Positions 25,243 through 35,026 of a stretch of DNA of 64,000 nt are shown here, piece by piece. Positions within the stretch are counted from its first letter, which is position 1. Every line of letters begins with the position of its first letter. The notes below the pieces were generated by a model. That model was not told where the DNA came from. It was given only the letters and a program-made list of their open reading frames with translations, and ran no database searches. Position numbers and translations under genes: made by a program. Origin of the DNA: SZUA-442 sp963792405 (GTDB lineage: Bacteria > Actinomycetota > Acidimicrobiia > Spongiisociales > UBA5794); NCBI GenBank assembly GCA_963792405.1, contig CAWBVU010000005.1, positions 248,001 to 312,000 of the forward strand, written 5' to 3'.

Positions 25243-26823
25243 TCAGCGCTCCACCAGTTGCATGCGCCGGTTGTAGTAGTTGACGATCGCGGAGATCACG
25301 AGGCTCCCGGTCAGGAAGAAGGCCATCCACACGAGGACGACGGGGAGGGACTGGCCCGTCTGGTTGATGATCGTGACACCGACGGCGACGATGTCGGCAA
25401 AGGCGACGGCGATCCCGAGCGATGTGTTCTTGAAGAGGTTCAGGTACTGGTTGCCGAGCGGCGGCAGGATGATCCTGAAGGCTTGGGGAAGGACGACGAG
25501 CCGCAGGTACTGACCGCGCTTGAAGCCGAGGGCCATCGACGCCTCCGTCTGGCCCTTCGGCACCGCCAGGATGCCTCCCCGCACGATCTCGGCGATGAAG
25601 GATGCCGTGTAGATGGTGACGCCGGTCCACAGTGCGAAGAACGGGATGGTCACGACCATGCCGCGCTCGCCGTACTGCGGGATCTCGGCGCCTCCCCTCA
25701 GCACCACCTGTGCCTTCTCGAACACCAGCGGACCGCCGGACCGCACGCCTTCGATCACCGTATTGGCGTTCTCGGTCGAGAACGAGTTGCCCAGCCAGCC
25801 GAAGAAGTTCGAGATCGCGATGATGATGAGCTCGGAGATCGTCTCGATGCTCCCCGCGACCGTCTCGATCTTGAACTCGCCGATGATGAAGGCGAGCACG
25901 GCGACGATGATGCCCGACAGGCCGACGAAGATCACGCGGAACCAGTCGTCGTCCGTCATGCGGCCGAACCCCGCAGGCGTCCGCCGAGACTCGAAGAAGT
26001 TCCGGATCCACCAGACCGCGGCCGCGATCGCCACGGTGGCGATGACGAGGGGGACCACGATCTGGGGGATCCCGTCGACGAACGACTCGATGGCCTCGAA
26101 GACGGGCTTCATGAAGCCGAGGATTGGCCAGGCGAACCAGCCGACGATGGCGAAGATGATGACGATCAGCGTGGCCCATCGACCACCGTGTCCGGGATTG
26201 CCCGTGTCCTCCTGGTACTGGTGGCGTCGCTTGGCGACGATGCGACCGATGATCAGACCGACGATGACGAACACCAGCCACGGCCAGAATCCGCCGTCAG
26301 GGAAGATCCATGCGAAGGCGAAGCCCTTGTTGGATGCTTTGAACCAGTACTCGCCGACGTCGTCGATCGTCAGGTCGGGGAGCCCGATGGCGATCGCCGA
26401 CCAGAAGAAGATCTGGACGAGGAGGGGGACGTTGCGAATCGTCTCGATGTAGACGGTGGCGACCTTGTTGACGATCCAGTTCTTCGACAGCCTGGCGATG
26501 CCGATGAGGGTCCCGAGGATCGTGGCGACGATGATGCCCGAGATCGCCACCCTGAGCGTGTTGACCAGTCCGACGAACAACGCCCTCGCGCCGCTGTCGG
26601 GGAACGTGTCGATGCCCTCACGGACCTGGACACCCGTCGGGTTCGAAAGCCAGTCCCATCCGAACGTGATGTCGGACTTGCTGAAGTTCGCCGCAGCCCG
26701 TGAACCGAGGGTGACGAACAGCGCGATGACACCGATGAGGACCGCGATCTGCGCAAGCCACTTGAGCACCGTGGCATTTCGCCACAGCGGCGTCTTCTGG
26801 TGCTCGCGTACTTCGACCGTCAT
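25243..26823 (-). CDS. aapQ: Amino acid ABC transporter permease, AapQ-like, with enlarged central insertion
   Basis: 526 residues. The N-terminal half has the first part of the permease domain (ALFVGLVNTLRVAISGIIVATILGTLIG, ETIRNVPLLVQIFFW). The C-terminal part has the rest with the EAA loop (EASMALGFKRGQYLRLVVLPQAFRIILPPL). Between them lie about 240 residues with around five extra membrane segments and several long soluble loops. AapQ proteins normally have an insert here, but a shorter one. It forms a heterodimer with the AapM-like protein. Confidence 0.88.
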   Translation of the reverse strand: MTVEVREHQKTPLWRNATVLKWLAQIAVLIGVIALFVTLGSRAAANFSKSDITFGWDWLSNPTGVQVREGIDTFPDSGARALFVGLVNTLRVAISGIIVATILGTLIGIARLSKNWIVNKVATVYIETIRNVPLLVQIFFWSAIAIGLPDLTIDDVGEYWFKASNKGFAFAWIFPDGGFWPWLVFVIVGLIIGRIVAKRRHQYQEDTGNPGHGGRWATLIVIIFAIVGWFAWPILGFMKPVFEAIESFVDGIPQIVVPLVIATVAIAAAVWWIRNFFESRRTPAGFGRMTDDDWFRVIFVGLSGIIVAVLAFIIGEFKIETVAGSIETISELIIIAISNFFGWLGNSFSTENANTVIEGVRSGGPLVFEKAQVVLRGGAEIPQYGERGMVVTIPFFALWTGVTIYTASFIAEIVRGGILAVPKGQTEASMALGFKRGQYLRLVVLPQAFRIILPPLGNQYLNLFKNTSLGIAVAFADIVAVGVTIINQTGQSLPVVLVWMAFFLTGSLVISAIVNYYNRRMQLVER

Positions 26824-26945
26824 CGCCCTCTCCGGCCGCGGCCGTCCACTCGGCGCATCGGCTTGGGGGCACCATAGACGGACCGGCCCTCGGTCTGCAG
26901 GAAAACCCGGTCACCGCGTCCGGCCGGGACGTGGCACACCGCACG

Positions 26946-26975
26946 CGCAGGGGCCGCCCGAAGGCGGCCCCTGCG
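26946..26975 (-). terminator. Hairpin between binding-protein gene and permease genes
   Basis: 13-bp perfect stem CGCAGGGGCCGCC with its complement and a CGAA loop, 21 nt after the binding-protein stop. It probably ends most transcripts so that binding protein exceeds permease. Confidence 0.7.
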
Positions 26976-26996
26976 GCACTCGTGGAAGGTGTTGGA

Positions 26997-28136
<1,140 letters not shown>

Positions 28137-28361
28137 GCTGTCACCCCTCCTCCGTGTTGCTGGTTGTTGGGGACGATTGGGTCATCGCCCTGGGCCCGAC
28201 CGGGGTCGGGGGCGACCACGGTAGGCATGGAGGGCGTCTCCTGCCAAGCGATACGCCGTCGCGCGAGGGCTCGCTGCATCCTCGTCACCGGGGCACGCCC
28301 GGGGAGCGGTGGCCGCGATGTGCCCTCCGGCGTCGGGCGCCGAGGTCATCGCTGGCCGATC

Positions 28362-28367
28362 TACACT
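28362..28367 (+). promoter_or_regulatory. -10 box TACACT of the purA operon
   Basis: TANNNT hexamer 30 nt before the purA ATG, leaving a short leader that contains CCGGAGG. The rest of 28137-28361 holds nothing I can support beyond the promoter of the divergent transporter operon. Confidence 0.45.
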
Positions 28368-28397
28368 CGCCTCGTAATCCACATCCGGAGGCCGTTC

Positions 28398-29672
28398 ATG
28401 CCCGCGTCCGTGATCCTCGGTGCCCAGTGGGGAGACGAGGGGAAGGGGAAGATCACCGATCTCCTCTCGGAGAAGGCCGACATGGTCGTCCGCTACCAGG
28501 GTGGCAACAACGCCGGCCACACGATCGTCGTCGGTGACGAGAGGTTCGCCCTCAGCCTCATCCCGTCAGGTGTGCTCTACCCGTCGGTGACGCCCGTGAT
28601 CGGCAATGGGTGCGTGGTCGACCCCAAGGTGCTCCTCCAGGAGATGGCGACCCTCAGGTCCCGTGGGATCGACCCTTCGAAGGTGCTCCTCTCCGGCAAC
28701 GCCCATCTGATCATGCCCTACCACCGGAAGCTCGACGCCGTGATGGAGCGGTTCCTCGGCGACGCCATGATCGGGACCACCAAGCGGGGCATCGGGCCCG
28801 CCTACATGGACAAGTACTCGAGGTTCGGCATCAGGGTCCAGGACCTGTTCGACCCGAAGATCTTCCGCACGAAGCTCGAGGTCGCACTCAAGGACAAGAA
28901 CAAGCAGCTGATGAAGGTGTACAACCAGCTGCCGCTCGACGTCGACGAGATCTACGACGAGTACCTCGGCTACGCCGACCAGTTGGTGGACCACGTCACC
29001 GACACGTCCCTCGTGGTGTGGGAGGCCATCGACCAGGGGAGGAACGTCCTGTTCGAGGGGGCGCAGGGCACGCTCCTCGACGTCGACCACGGCACGTATC
29101 CCTTCGTCACCTCGTCGAACCCGACCGCGGGCGGTGCATCGGTGGGCAGCGGGATCGGGCCCACGCAGATCGACAACGTGATCGGGGTCGTCAAGGCGTA
29201 CATCTCCCGTGTGGGCACGGGACCCTTCCCGACCGAGCTCCACGACGAGACGGGTGACCGGCTCATCGAGATCGGTGGGGAGTACGGGGTCGTGACCGGC
29301 CGCCGACGGAGATGTGGGTGGCTCGACGCCGTGGCGCTGCGCTACGCGGTGCGCGTCAACGGGCTCACCGAGATCGCCTTGACGAAGCTCGACGTGCTCT
29401 CGCACTTCGACACGATCAGGATCGCCACCGAGTACACGTCGCTCGGCGAGCGGTTCACCCAGTTCCCACGTCAGCAACGGGTCCTCTACAACTGCGCACC
29501 CCACTACGAGGACCACGACGGATGGGGTGACGACATCTCGAAGGCGACGAGCTACACCGACCTCCCCGAGGCGGCACGACGGTACGTCGAACGCATCGAG
29601 GAGCTCGCCGGTGTGCCGATCCGCACGGTGTCGGTGGGCCCGTCGCGAGCGGCCACGCTGGAGCGCGGCTGA
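28398..29672 (+). CDS. purA: Adenylosuccinate synthetase
   Basis: 424 residues. The N-terminal GTP-binding region is GAQWGDEGKGKITDLLSE, with QGGNNAGHTIVV, GTTKRGIGPAYMDKYSRFGIR and FEGAQGTLLDVDHGTYPFVTSSN, then TGRRRRCGWLDAVALRYA. It joins IMP and Asp using GTP, the first step from IMP to AMP. The start is ATG 28398 with CCGGAGG upstream. The open frame runs much further upstream without coding meaning. The stop shares one base with the purD start. Confidence 0.97.
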   Translation: MPASVILGAQWGDEGKGKITDLLSEKADMVVRYQGGNNAGHTIVVGDERFALSLIPSGVLYPSVTPVIGNGCVVDPKVLLQEMATLRSRGIDPSKVLLSGNAHLIMPYHRKLDAVMERFLGDAMIGTTKRGIGPAYMDKYSRFGIRVQDLFDPKIFRTKLEVALKDKNKQLMKVYNQLPLDVDEIYDEYLGYADQLVDHVTDTSLVVWEAIDQGRNVLFEGAQGTLLDVDHGTYPFVTSSNPTAGGASVGSGIGPTQIDNVIGVVKAYISRVGTGPFPTELHDETGDRLIEIGGEYGVVTGRRRRCGWLDAVALRYAVRVNGLTEIALTKLDVLSHFDTIRIATEYTSLGERFTQFPRQQRVLYNCAPHYEDHDGWGDDISKATSYTDLPEAARRYVERIEELAGVPIRTVSVGPSRAATLERG

Positions 29673-30940
29673 TGCGGGTCCTCCTTCTCGGTGGAGGAGG
29701 CCGAGAGCACGCCATCGGATGGAAGCTCACACAGAGCCCGTTGCTCACCCGCCTCGTGTCGTGTCCCGGCAACCCGGGACTCGCCGCGTTGGGGGCCGTC
29801 GTGCCGAACGTGGACCCGACCGATCCCGCCGCCGTCGTTGCGCTCGCAGAGCGCGACGGGATCGACCTTGTCGTCATCGGGCCGGAGGCGCCACTGGCCG
29901 CGGGGGTGTCCGATGCCCTGCGCGGTGCCGGCGTCGCGGTCTTCGGTCCGTCGCGGCAGGGTGCGAAGCTCGAGTGGTCCAAGGCCTTCGCCAAGGACAT
30001 CATGTCCAGGGCGGGCGTGCCGACCGCGGACCACGCTGCCTTCACCGATCGAGAGGCGGCGGTCGAGTACCTGCGGCGGCGCGGCGCCCCCTACGTGATC
30101 AAGGCCGACGGCCTCGCGGCGGGCAAGGGAGTACTCGTGACCGACGACCTCACCGACGCCATCGCCTGGGTGGACGCATGCCTCGATGGGCGATTCGGCC
30201 CTGCCGGCGCCACCGTCGTGATCGAGGATCACCTCGATGGCGACGAGGTGTCGTTGTTCTTCATCTGCGCCGCCGGGTCCGCGCTGCCCCTCGAGCCCGC
30301 CCGTGACTACAAGCGCCTCGAGGATGGGGACCGTGGGCCCAACACCGGCGGCATGGGGAGCTACAGCCCCGTCGTCGACATCGACGAGGGTCTCGTCGAA
30401 TGGGCGACCGCGACAGTCGTCGAACCGGTCCTCGACGTCCTCGCCACAGATGGCATCGACTACACGGGCTTCCTCTACGTCGGTCTGATACTCACCGCCG
30501 AGGGCCCGAAGGTCCTGGAGTTCAACTGCCGCCTCGGGGATCCCGAGACGCAGGTACTCATGCCCCGCCTCGAGACCGACCTGCTCGAGATCCTCCATGC
30601 CGCTGCGCATGGATCCCTTGGAGGCGCCGAGCTCGCGTGGGCCGACACACACGCCGTGACCGTGGTCCTCGCCTCACCCGGGTACCCGGACGCACCGGAG
30701 ACGGGGAAGGTCGTCATCGGCATCGATCACATCACCGAGGCCTTGGTGTTCCACGCAGGCACCGACATCGCCGACGGAAGGCTCGTGACCTCCGGCGGCC
30801 GCGTGGTCGACGTCGTCGGTCTCGGCGAGACCCTCGAAGAGGCCCGCACCGACGCCTACGCGGCGGCCGACCTCGTCCAGTTCCTCGGGAAGCACATCCG
30901 CACCGACATCGCAGACGAACCAGTGGAAGGAGCACCATGA
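29672..30940 (+). CDS. purD: Phosphoribosylamine-glycine ligase (GAR synthetase)
   Basis: 422 residues, ATP-grasp fold: MRVLLLGGGGREHAIGWKL, GPEAPLAAGVSDALR, YVIKADGLAAGKGVLVTDDL, DYKRLEDGDRGPNTGGMGSYSP, LEFNCRLGDPETQVLMPRLE. It performs step 2 of purine synthesis. It overlaps purA by 1 nt and purE by 4 nt (ATGA), so it is translationally coupled in the purA-D-E-B operon. Confidence 0.97.
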   Translation: MRVLLLGGGGREHAIGWKLTQSPLLTRLVSCPGNPGLAALGAVVPNVDPTDPAAVVALAERDGIDLVVIGPEAPLAAGVSDALRGAGVAVFGPSRQGAKLEWSKAFAKDIMSRAGVPTADHAAFTDREAAVEYLRRRGAPYVIKADGLAAGKGVLVTDDLTDAIAWVDACLDGRFGPAGATVVIEDHLDGDEVSLFFICAAGSALPLEPARDYKRLEDGDRGPNTGGMGSYSPVVDIDEGLVEWATATVVEPVLDVLATDGIDYTGFLYVGLILTAEGPKVLEFNCRLGDPETQVLMPRLETDLLEILHAAAHGSLGGAELAWADTHAVTVVLASPGYPDAPETGKVVIGIDHITEALVFHAGTDIADGRLVTSGGRVVDVVGLGETLEEARTDAYAAADLVQFLGKHIRTDIADEPVEGAP

Positions 30941-31383
30941 AGGTCGCGATCCTGATGGGATCCGAGAAGGACATGCCGAAGATGCAGGCGTGCGCAGACG
31001 TCCTCGACGACTTCGGCATCCCCTATGAGGTCCACGTCATGTCAGCGCACCGCACGCCCGAGCGGGTCGCCCAGTTCGTGTCCTCCGCCAGGGGGAACGG
31101 ATTCGGCGTCCTCATCTGCGGGGCGGGCAAGGCCGCACACCTGGCCGGCGCCGCTGCGGCGCACTCGACCCTGCCCGTGATCGGGGTGCCGATCGCCGCG
31201 GGCGGCCTCGGAGGCGCCGACGCCCTCTATTCGACGGTGCAGATGCCGACCGGCATCCCCGTCGCGACCGTCGCGATCGACGGCGCTGCCAACGCCGGCT
31301 ACCTCGCGGCATCGATCCTCTCGATCCACGACGACGGCCTCGCCGAACGGCTCGCCGCCTATCGGGCCTCCCTCAAGGGATGA
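30937..31383 (+). CDS. purE: N5-carboxyaminoimidazole ribonucleotide mutase
   Basis: 148 residues: MKVAILMGSEKDMPKMQACADVL, VHVMSAHRTPERVAQF, LICGAGKAAHLAGAAAAHSTLPVIGVPI, GGADALYSTVQMPTGIPVATVAIDGA. This is the bacterial class I PurE pattern, which needs PurK. PurK is not in the window. It overlaps purD and purB by 4 nt at either end. Confidence 0.97.
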   Translation: MKVAILMGSEKDMPKMQACADVLDDFGIPYEVHVMSAHRTPERVAQFVSSARGNGFGVLICGAGKAAHLAGAAAAHSTLPVIGVPIAAGGLGGADALYSTVQMPTGIPVATVAIDGAANAGYLAASILSIHDDGLAERLAAYRASLKG

Positions 31384-32687
31384 TCGAGCGCTACTCGACC
31401 CCCGAGATGACCGCCCTCTGGTCGGAGGAGCGGAAGCTCTCGATCTGGCGCGACGTCGAGATCCTCGTCGTGGAGGCATGGGTCGAGCTCGGCGTCGCCC
31501 CCGCCACAGCCGCAGAAGCGGCGGCGCGGTCACCACAGGTGGATCCTTCGGAGTGGAAGGCGAGGGAGCGGGTCACGAACCACGACGTGGCCGCCTTCGT
31601 CGACCTCCTCGCCGAATCCGCCGGTCCCGGCGGAGAATGGATCCATTTCGGCCTGACCTCCTCGGATGTGCTCGACACGGCGACGGGCGTGCTGCTCCGC
31701 GATGCCGGTGAGCTCCTGCTGACGGCGGTTGCCGACCTGTTCGAGGTGGTCAGGCGGAGGGCCTTCGAGTTCCGGGACACGCCGATGATCGGCCGGACAC
31801 ACGGCATCTGGGCGGAACCGACCTCCTTCGGCCTGAAGCTGGCCAATTGGGCCTTCGAGCTCCAACGGGACCACGACCGACTCATGGATGCCGTCGCCGA
31901 CGTCGCGGTCGGGAAGATCTCGGGTGCCGTTGGTACCTACGCCCACACGCCGCCGTTCGTCGAGTCGTTCGTCTGCGACCGGCTCGGCCTCAACATCGAG
32001 CCTGCCTCCACCCAGGTGGTGGCGCGCGACCGTCACGCGCACTTCCTCTCCGTCCTCGCCCTCGTCGGTGCGTCGATCGAGCGCTTCGCGACCGAGATCC
32101 GACACCTGCAGCGGTCAGAGGTGCGGGAGGTGCGCGAGTCGTTCGGTGTGGGGCAGAAGGGCTCGTCTGCCATGCCGCACAAGCGCAATCCGATCGCATC
32201 GGAGAACCTCACGGGTGTGGCCCGCCTGCTGCGCGGCTATGCGTCTGCGGGCCTCGAGGACGTCGCGTTGTGGCACGAGCGGGACATCTCTCACTCGTCG
32301 GTGGAGCGTGTGGCGCTCCCCGACGCGACGACGCTCCTCCACTACGCCCTCCGGCGCACGGCGCGCCTCGTCGAGGACCTCGTGGTCGACACCGATCGCA
32401 TGGCGGAGAACCTCGCATCGACCCGTGGCCTCGTGTTCAGCCAGGCCGTCCTCCTCGCCCTCATCGACGCGGGGGCCACGAGGGACGAGGCCTACCGGAT
32501 CGTCCAGCGCAACGCCATGGCCGCCTGGGACGAGGGTGGGAGCCTCCACGAGCGCCTCGCAGCCGACCCCGAGGTGACGTTGGAGCCCGACGTCCTCGCC
32601 TCCTGTTTCTCGACGGACCGCTTCCTCGGTAACGCCGGCGTCGTCTTCGACCGCCTCGACGACGCCACGATCCCCATTCCCGGGTAG
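31380..32687 (+). CDS. purB: Adenylosuccinate lyase
   Basis: 435 residues of the fumarase/aspartase superfamily: MIERYSTPEMTALWSEERKLSIW, HFGLTSSDVLDTATG, GRTHGIWAEPTSFGLKLANW, and the flexible signature loop GQKGSSAMPHKRNPIASEN containing the catalytic Ser. It acts twice in purine synthesis (SAICAR and adenylosuccinate cleavage). It is last in the purA-D-E-B operon. A 7-bp hairpin just after the stop lies between it and the convergent globin gene. Confidence 0.97.
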   Translation: MIERYSTPEMTALWSEERKLSIWRDVEILVVEAWVELGVAPATAAEAAARSPQVDPSEWKARERVTNHDVAAFVDLLAESAGPGGEWIHFGLTSSDVLDTATGVLLRDAGELLLTAVADLFEVVRRRAFEFRDTPMIGRTHGIWAEPTSFGLKLANWAFELQRDHDRLMDAVADVAVGKISGAVGTYAHTPPFVESFVCDRLGLNIEPASTQVVARDRHAHFLSVLALVGASIERFATEIRHLQRSEVREVRESFGVGQKGSSAMPHKRNPIASENLTGVARLLRGYASAGLEDVALWHERDISHSSVERVALPDATTLLHYALRRTARLVEDLVVDTDRMAENLASTRGLVFSQAVLLALIDAGATRDEAYRIVQRNAMAAWDEGGSLHERLAADPEVTLEPDVLASCFSTDRFLGNAGVVFDRLDDATIPIPG

Positions 32688-32690
32688 TCG

Positions 32691-32708
32691 GGTTCCCTCA
32701 CGGGAACC
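32691..32708. terminator. Bidirectional hairpin between purB and the globin gene
   Basis: GGTTCCC-TCAC-GGGAACC, placed between two convergent stops (32687 and 32727). Confidence 0.55.
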
Positions 32709-32726
32709 GGAGTGCGCGGGAACCGA

Positions 32727-33125
32727 TCAGCGGTTGCGCATGTGGTGGGCAAGGGCGCTGAATCGGTCATCGAGGAAGTCGCGGACCGGGCCGACGACGC
32801 CGGTGTCGTCGAGGGCAGTCGACATGCAGGCGAGCCACGTGACGACCTCGTCCTCCCCGATCGGGAACGGGAGGTGCCGCATGCGCATCCGCGGGTGGCC
32901 CCGCGTCGGGGTGTACCGCGCCGGTCCTCCCGTCCACTCGACGAGGTAGGCATGGAGCTTGTCCCTCGACACCGAGTCATCCTTCGGCAGCATCGCCCGC
33001 AGGGTCGGGGCGTCGGCGTCCACGATGTCGTAGAAGCGGTCGACGAGCGACCTGATGCGCGCCTCGCCTCCGAGGGCGTCGAACGGTGTGTCGTGGTCAC
33101 CCCACGGATGCATCGGCTGCGCCAT
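32727..33125 (-). CDS. Group II truncated haemoglobin (trHbO-like)
   Basis: 132 residues: FDALGGEARIRSLVDRFYDIVDAD at helices A-B, HPRMRMRHLPFPIGEDEVVTWLACM with the proximal His in MRHLPF and the group II Trp at G8 (VVTWL). It binds O2 or NO haem-dependently, and proteins of this class are linked to redox or NO protection. TACCCT 6 nt before ATG 33125 indicates a leaderless mRNA divergent from purC. It splits the two purine operons. Confidence 0.9.
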   Translation of the reverse strand: MAQPMHPWGDHDTPFDALGGEARIRSLVDRFYDIVDADAPTLRAMLPKDDSVSRDKLHAYLVEWTGGPARYTPTRGHPRMRMRHLPFPIGEDEVVTWLACMSTALDDTGVVGPVRDFLDDRFSALAHHMRNR

Positions 33126-33131
33126 GGCGGG

Positions 33132-33137
33132 AGGGTA
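33132..33137 (-). promoter_or_regulatory. Leaderless -10 box TACCCT for the globin gene
   Basis: TANNNT hexamer on the minus strand, 6 nt before ATG 33125. Confidence 0.5.
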
Positions 33138-33188
33138 CGGACCGCGCCGCCCCATCGACGTCGGGAAGGGTGGCGGCACGGTCACGGC

Positions 33189-33194
33189 TAGCAT
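33189..33194 (+). promoter_or_regulatory. Leaderless -10 box TAGCAT for purC
   Basis: TANNNT hexamer 7 nt before GTG 33202. It decides the purC start over frames that begin further upstream. Confidence 0.6.
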
Positions 33195-33201
33195 CGCCCC
33201 C

Positions 33202-34092
33202 GTGGCGGAGCTGGAGCACCTCGGATCGGGCAAGGTACGGGAGATCTTCCGGGTCGACGACGACCACCTGCTCATCGTGGCCAGCGACCGCATCTCGGCC
33301 TTCGACGTGGTCCTCGGCGAGGACATCCCGCACAAGGGCCAGGTCCTCACCGGCGTGTCCCTCCACTGGTTCGACCTCCTCGACACGCCCCACCACCTGA
33401 TCTCGGCGGATACGCGCGAGATGCAGTTCCTCACCGACGGCCAGAAGCGTGCCTATGCGGGCAGGGCGATGCTCGTGCGGGCCGCAGAGGTCATCCCCAT
33501 GGAGTGCGTGATCAGGGGGTACCTCTACGGCTCGTCGTGGAAGGAGTACGCGTCGGGGGGCGGTCCGACCACCGAGCACCTGCCCGACGGCCTCGAGATG
33601 GCGAGCCGGCTCCCCGAGCCCATCTTCACACCTGCCACGAAGGCGGAGTCCGGTCACGATGAGAACCTCACGGAAGCCGAGGCGAGGGCCTTCGTCGGGG
33701 GAGACCTCTACGACGAGCTGAAGGCCCGATCCCTCGCGATCTACGCCAAGGGGGCGGACCATGCCGCAGCGAGGGGCATCATCCTCGCCGACACGAAGTT
33801 CGAGTTCGGCAGCGTCGGTGACGAGATCATCCTGATCGACGAAGTCCTCACCCCGGACTCATCCCGCTACTGGCCGGCGAGTGAGTGGAAGATCGGACGT
33901 GCGGTCCCGTCGTTCGACAAGCAGCCCGTGCGAGACTGGCTCGAGGCGCAGGAGGGCTGGGACAAGACGCCGCCCGCCCCGCCCATGCCACAGGACGTCA
34001 TCGACGCGACCTCGGATCGGTACGTGGCCGCCTACGAACTGCTCACCGGTCGGCCGTTGCGGGCCTACCTCGACGAGATGGGGGCCGAGTGA
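33202..34092 (+). CDS. purC: Phosphoribosylaminoimidazole-succinocarboxamide synthase (SAICAR synthetase)
   Basis: 296 residues: LGSGKVREIFRVDDDHLLIVASDRISAFDVVLGEDIPHKG, PMECVIRGYLYGSSWKEY, ADTKFEFGSV, LIDEVLTPDSSRYWP. It joins CAIR and Asp with ATP. GTG 33202 with a leaderless -10 box gives the right length. It begins the coupled run purC-S-Q-L, overlapping purS by 4 nt (GTGA). Confidence 0.96.
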   Translation: MAELEHLGSGKVREIFRVDDDHLLIVASDRISAFDVVLGEDIPHKGQVLTGVSLHWFDLLDTPHHLISADTREMQFLTDGQKRAYAGRAMLVRAAEVIPMECVIRGYLYGSSWKEYASGGGPTTEHLPDGLEMASRLPEPIFTPATKAESGHDENLTEAEARAFVGGDLYDELKARSLAIYAKGADHAAARGIILADTKFEFGSVGDEIILIDEVLTPDSSRYWPASEWKIGRAVPSFDKQPVRDWLEAQEGWDKTPPAPPMPQDVIDATSDRYVAAYELLTGRPLRAYLDEMGAE

Positions 34093-34337
34093 CCCGCCGA
34101 TACCGGGTGACGATCACGAGGAAGGCGGGCCTGTCCGATCCAGAGGGTGCCACCACGCTCAGGGCGCTGGTCGACCTCGGCTTCGGGGACGTCGAGCACG
34201 TCTCGTTCGGCAGGGTCATCACCCTCGACCTCGCCGTCGATGACGATGCCGCGGGCCGGGCGCAGGTCGACGCCATGTGCGCCAAGCTCCTGGCGAACCC
34301 GGTGATGGAGGAGTACACGGTCGAGGCGGTCTCGTGA
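34089..34337 (+). CDS. purS: FGAM synthase subunit PurS
   Basis: 82 residues: TRRYRVTITRKAGLSDPEGATTLRALVDLGFGDVEHVSFGRVITLDL. It is the small dimeric partner that lets PurQ deliver ammonia to the small-type PurL. It overlaps purC and purQ by 4 nt each. The presence of PurS and a separate PurQ agrees with the 718-residue PurL. Confidence 0.94.
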   Translation: MTRRYRVTITRKAGLSDPEGATTLRALVDLGFGDVEHVSFGRVITLDLAVDDDAAGRAQVDAMCAKLLANPVMEEYTVEAVS

Positions 34338-35026
34338 CCATCGCGGTCATCGTGTTCCCCGGAACCAACTGCGAGCACGACATCATCCACGCCCTCGGCC
34401 TCGCAGGCGCGGACACCGAGCTCGTCTGGCACACCGACACCGACCTGGCCGGAGCCGACGGCGTCGTGTTGCCGGGAGGGTTCGCACACGGTGACTACCT
34501 GCGAACAGGCGCGATCGCACGATTCTCACCCGTGATGGCCGAGGTCGAACGGATGGCGGTGAACGGCGTTCCCGTCCTCGGCATCTGCAACGGATTCCAG
34601 ATCCTCTGCGAGGCAGGTCTGCTGCCCGGTGCACTGGTGGCGAATCGGGACCTCAAGTTCATCTGCCGACCCGTCCACGTCAGGGTGGAGTCGGTCGACA
34701 GCGTGCTGACCAGGGCGGCCACCGTCGGCCAGGTGCTCGAGATCCCGCTGAACTCGTACGAGGGCAACTACGTCGCGAACGACCTCGAAGGGATCGAGGC
34801 CGCAGGTGACGTGATCCTCAGGTACGCCACGGCAGATGGGACGACCTCCCCGGACGCCAATCCGAATGGGTCCAGCAACTCCATTGCGGGCATCAGCAAC
34901 GCCGCACGCAACGTCGCCGGACTCATGCCGCATCCCGAACGCGCCTCGGAGGAGATCCTCGGTTCCTCCGACGGCATGGTCCTCATCGAGGGGTTCGTGG
35001 CGTCGACGCGGGCTGCACGCGTATGA
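34334..35026 (+). CDS. purQ: FGAM synthase glutaminase subunit PurQ
   Basis: 230 residues, class I glutamine amidotransferase: VIVFPGTNCEHDIIHAL, LPGGFAHGDYLRTGAIAR, nucleophile Cys in VLGICNGFQILCEAGLLPG, and His/Glu in LMPHPERASEE. It supplies ammonia to PurL. Start GTG 34334 overlaps the purS stop, and its TGA overlaps the purL ATG. Confidence 0.96.
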   Translation: MTIAVIVFPGTNCEHDIIHALGLAGADTELVWHTDTDLAGADGVVLPGGFAHGDYLRTGAIARFSPVMAEVERMAVNGVPVLGICNGFQILCEAGLLPGALVANRDLKFICRPVHVRVESVDSVLTRAATVGQVLEIPLNSYEGNYVANDLEGIEAAGDVILRYATADGTTSPDANPNGSSNSIAGISNAARNVAGLMPHPERASEEILGSSDGMVLIEGFVASTRAARV

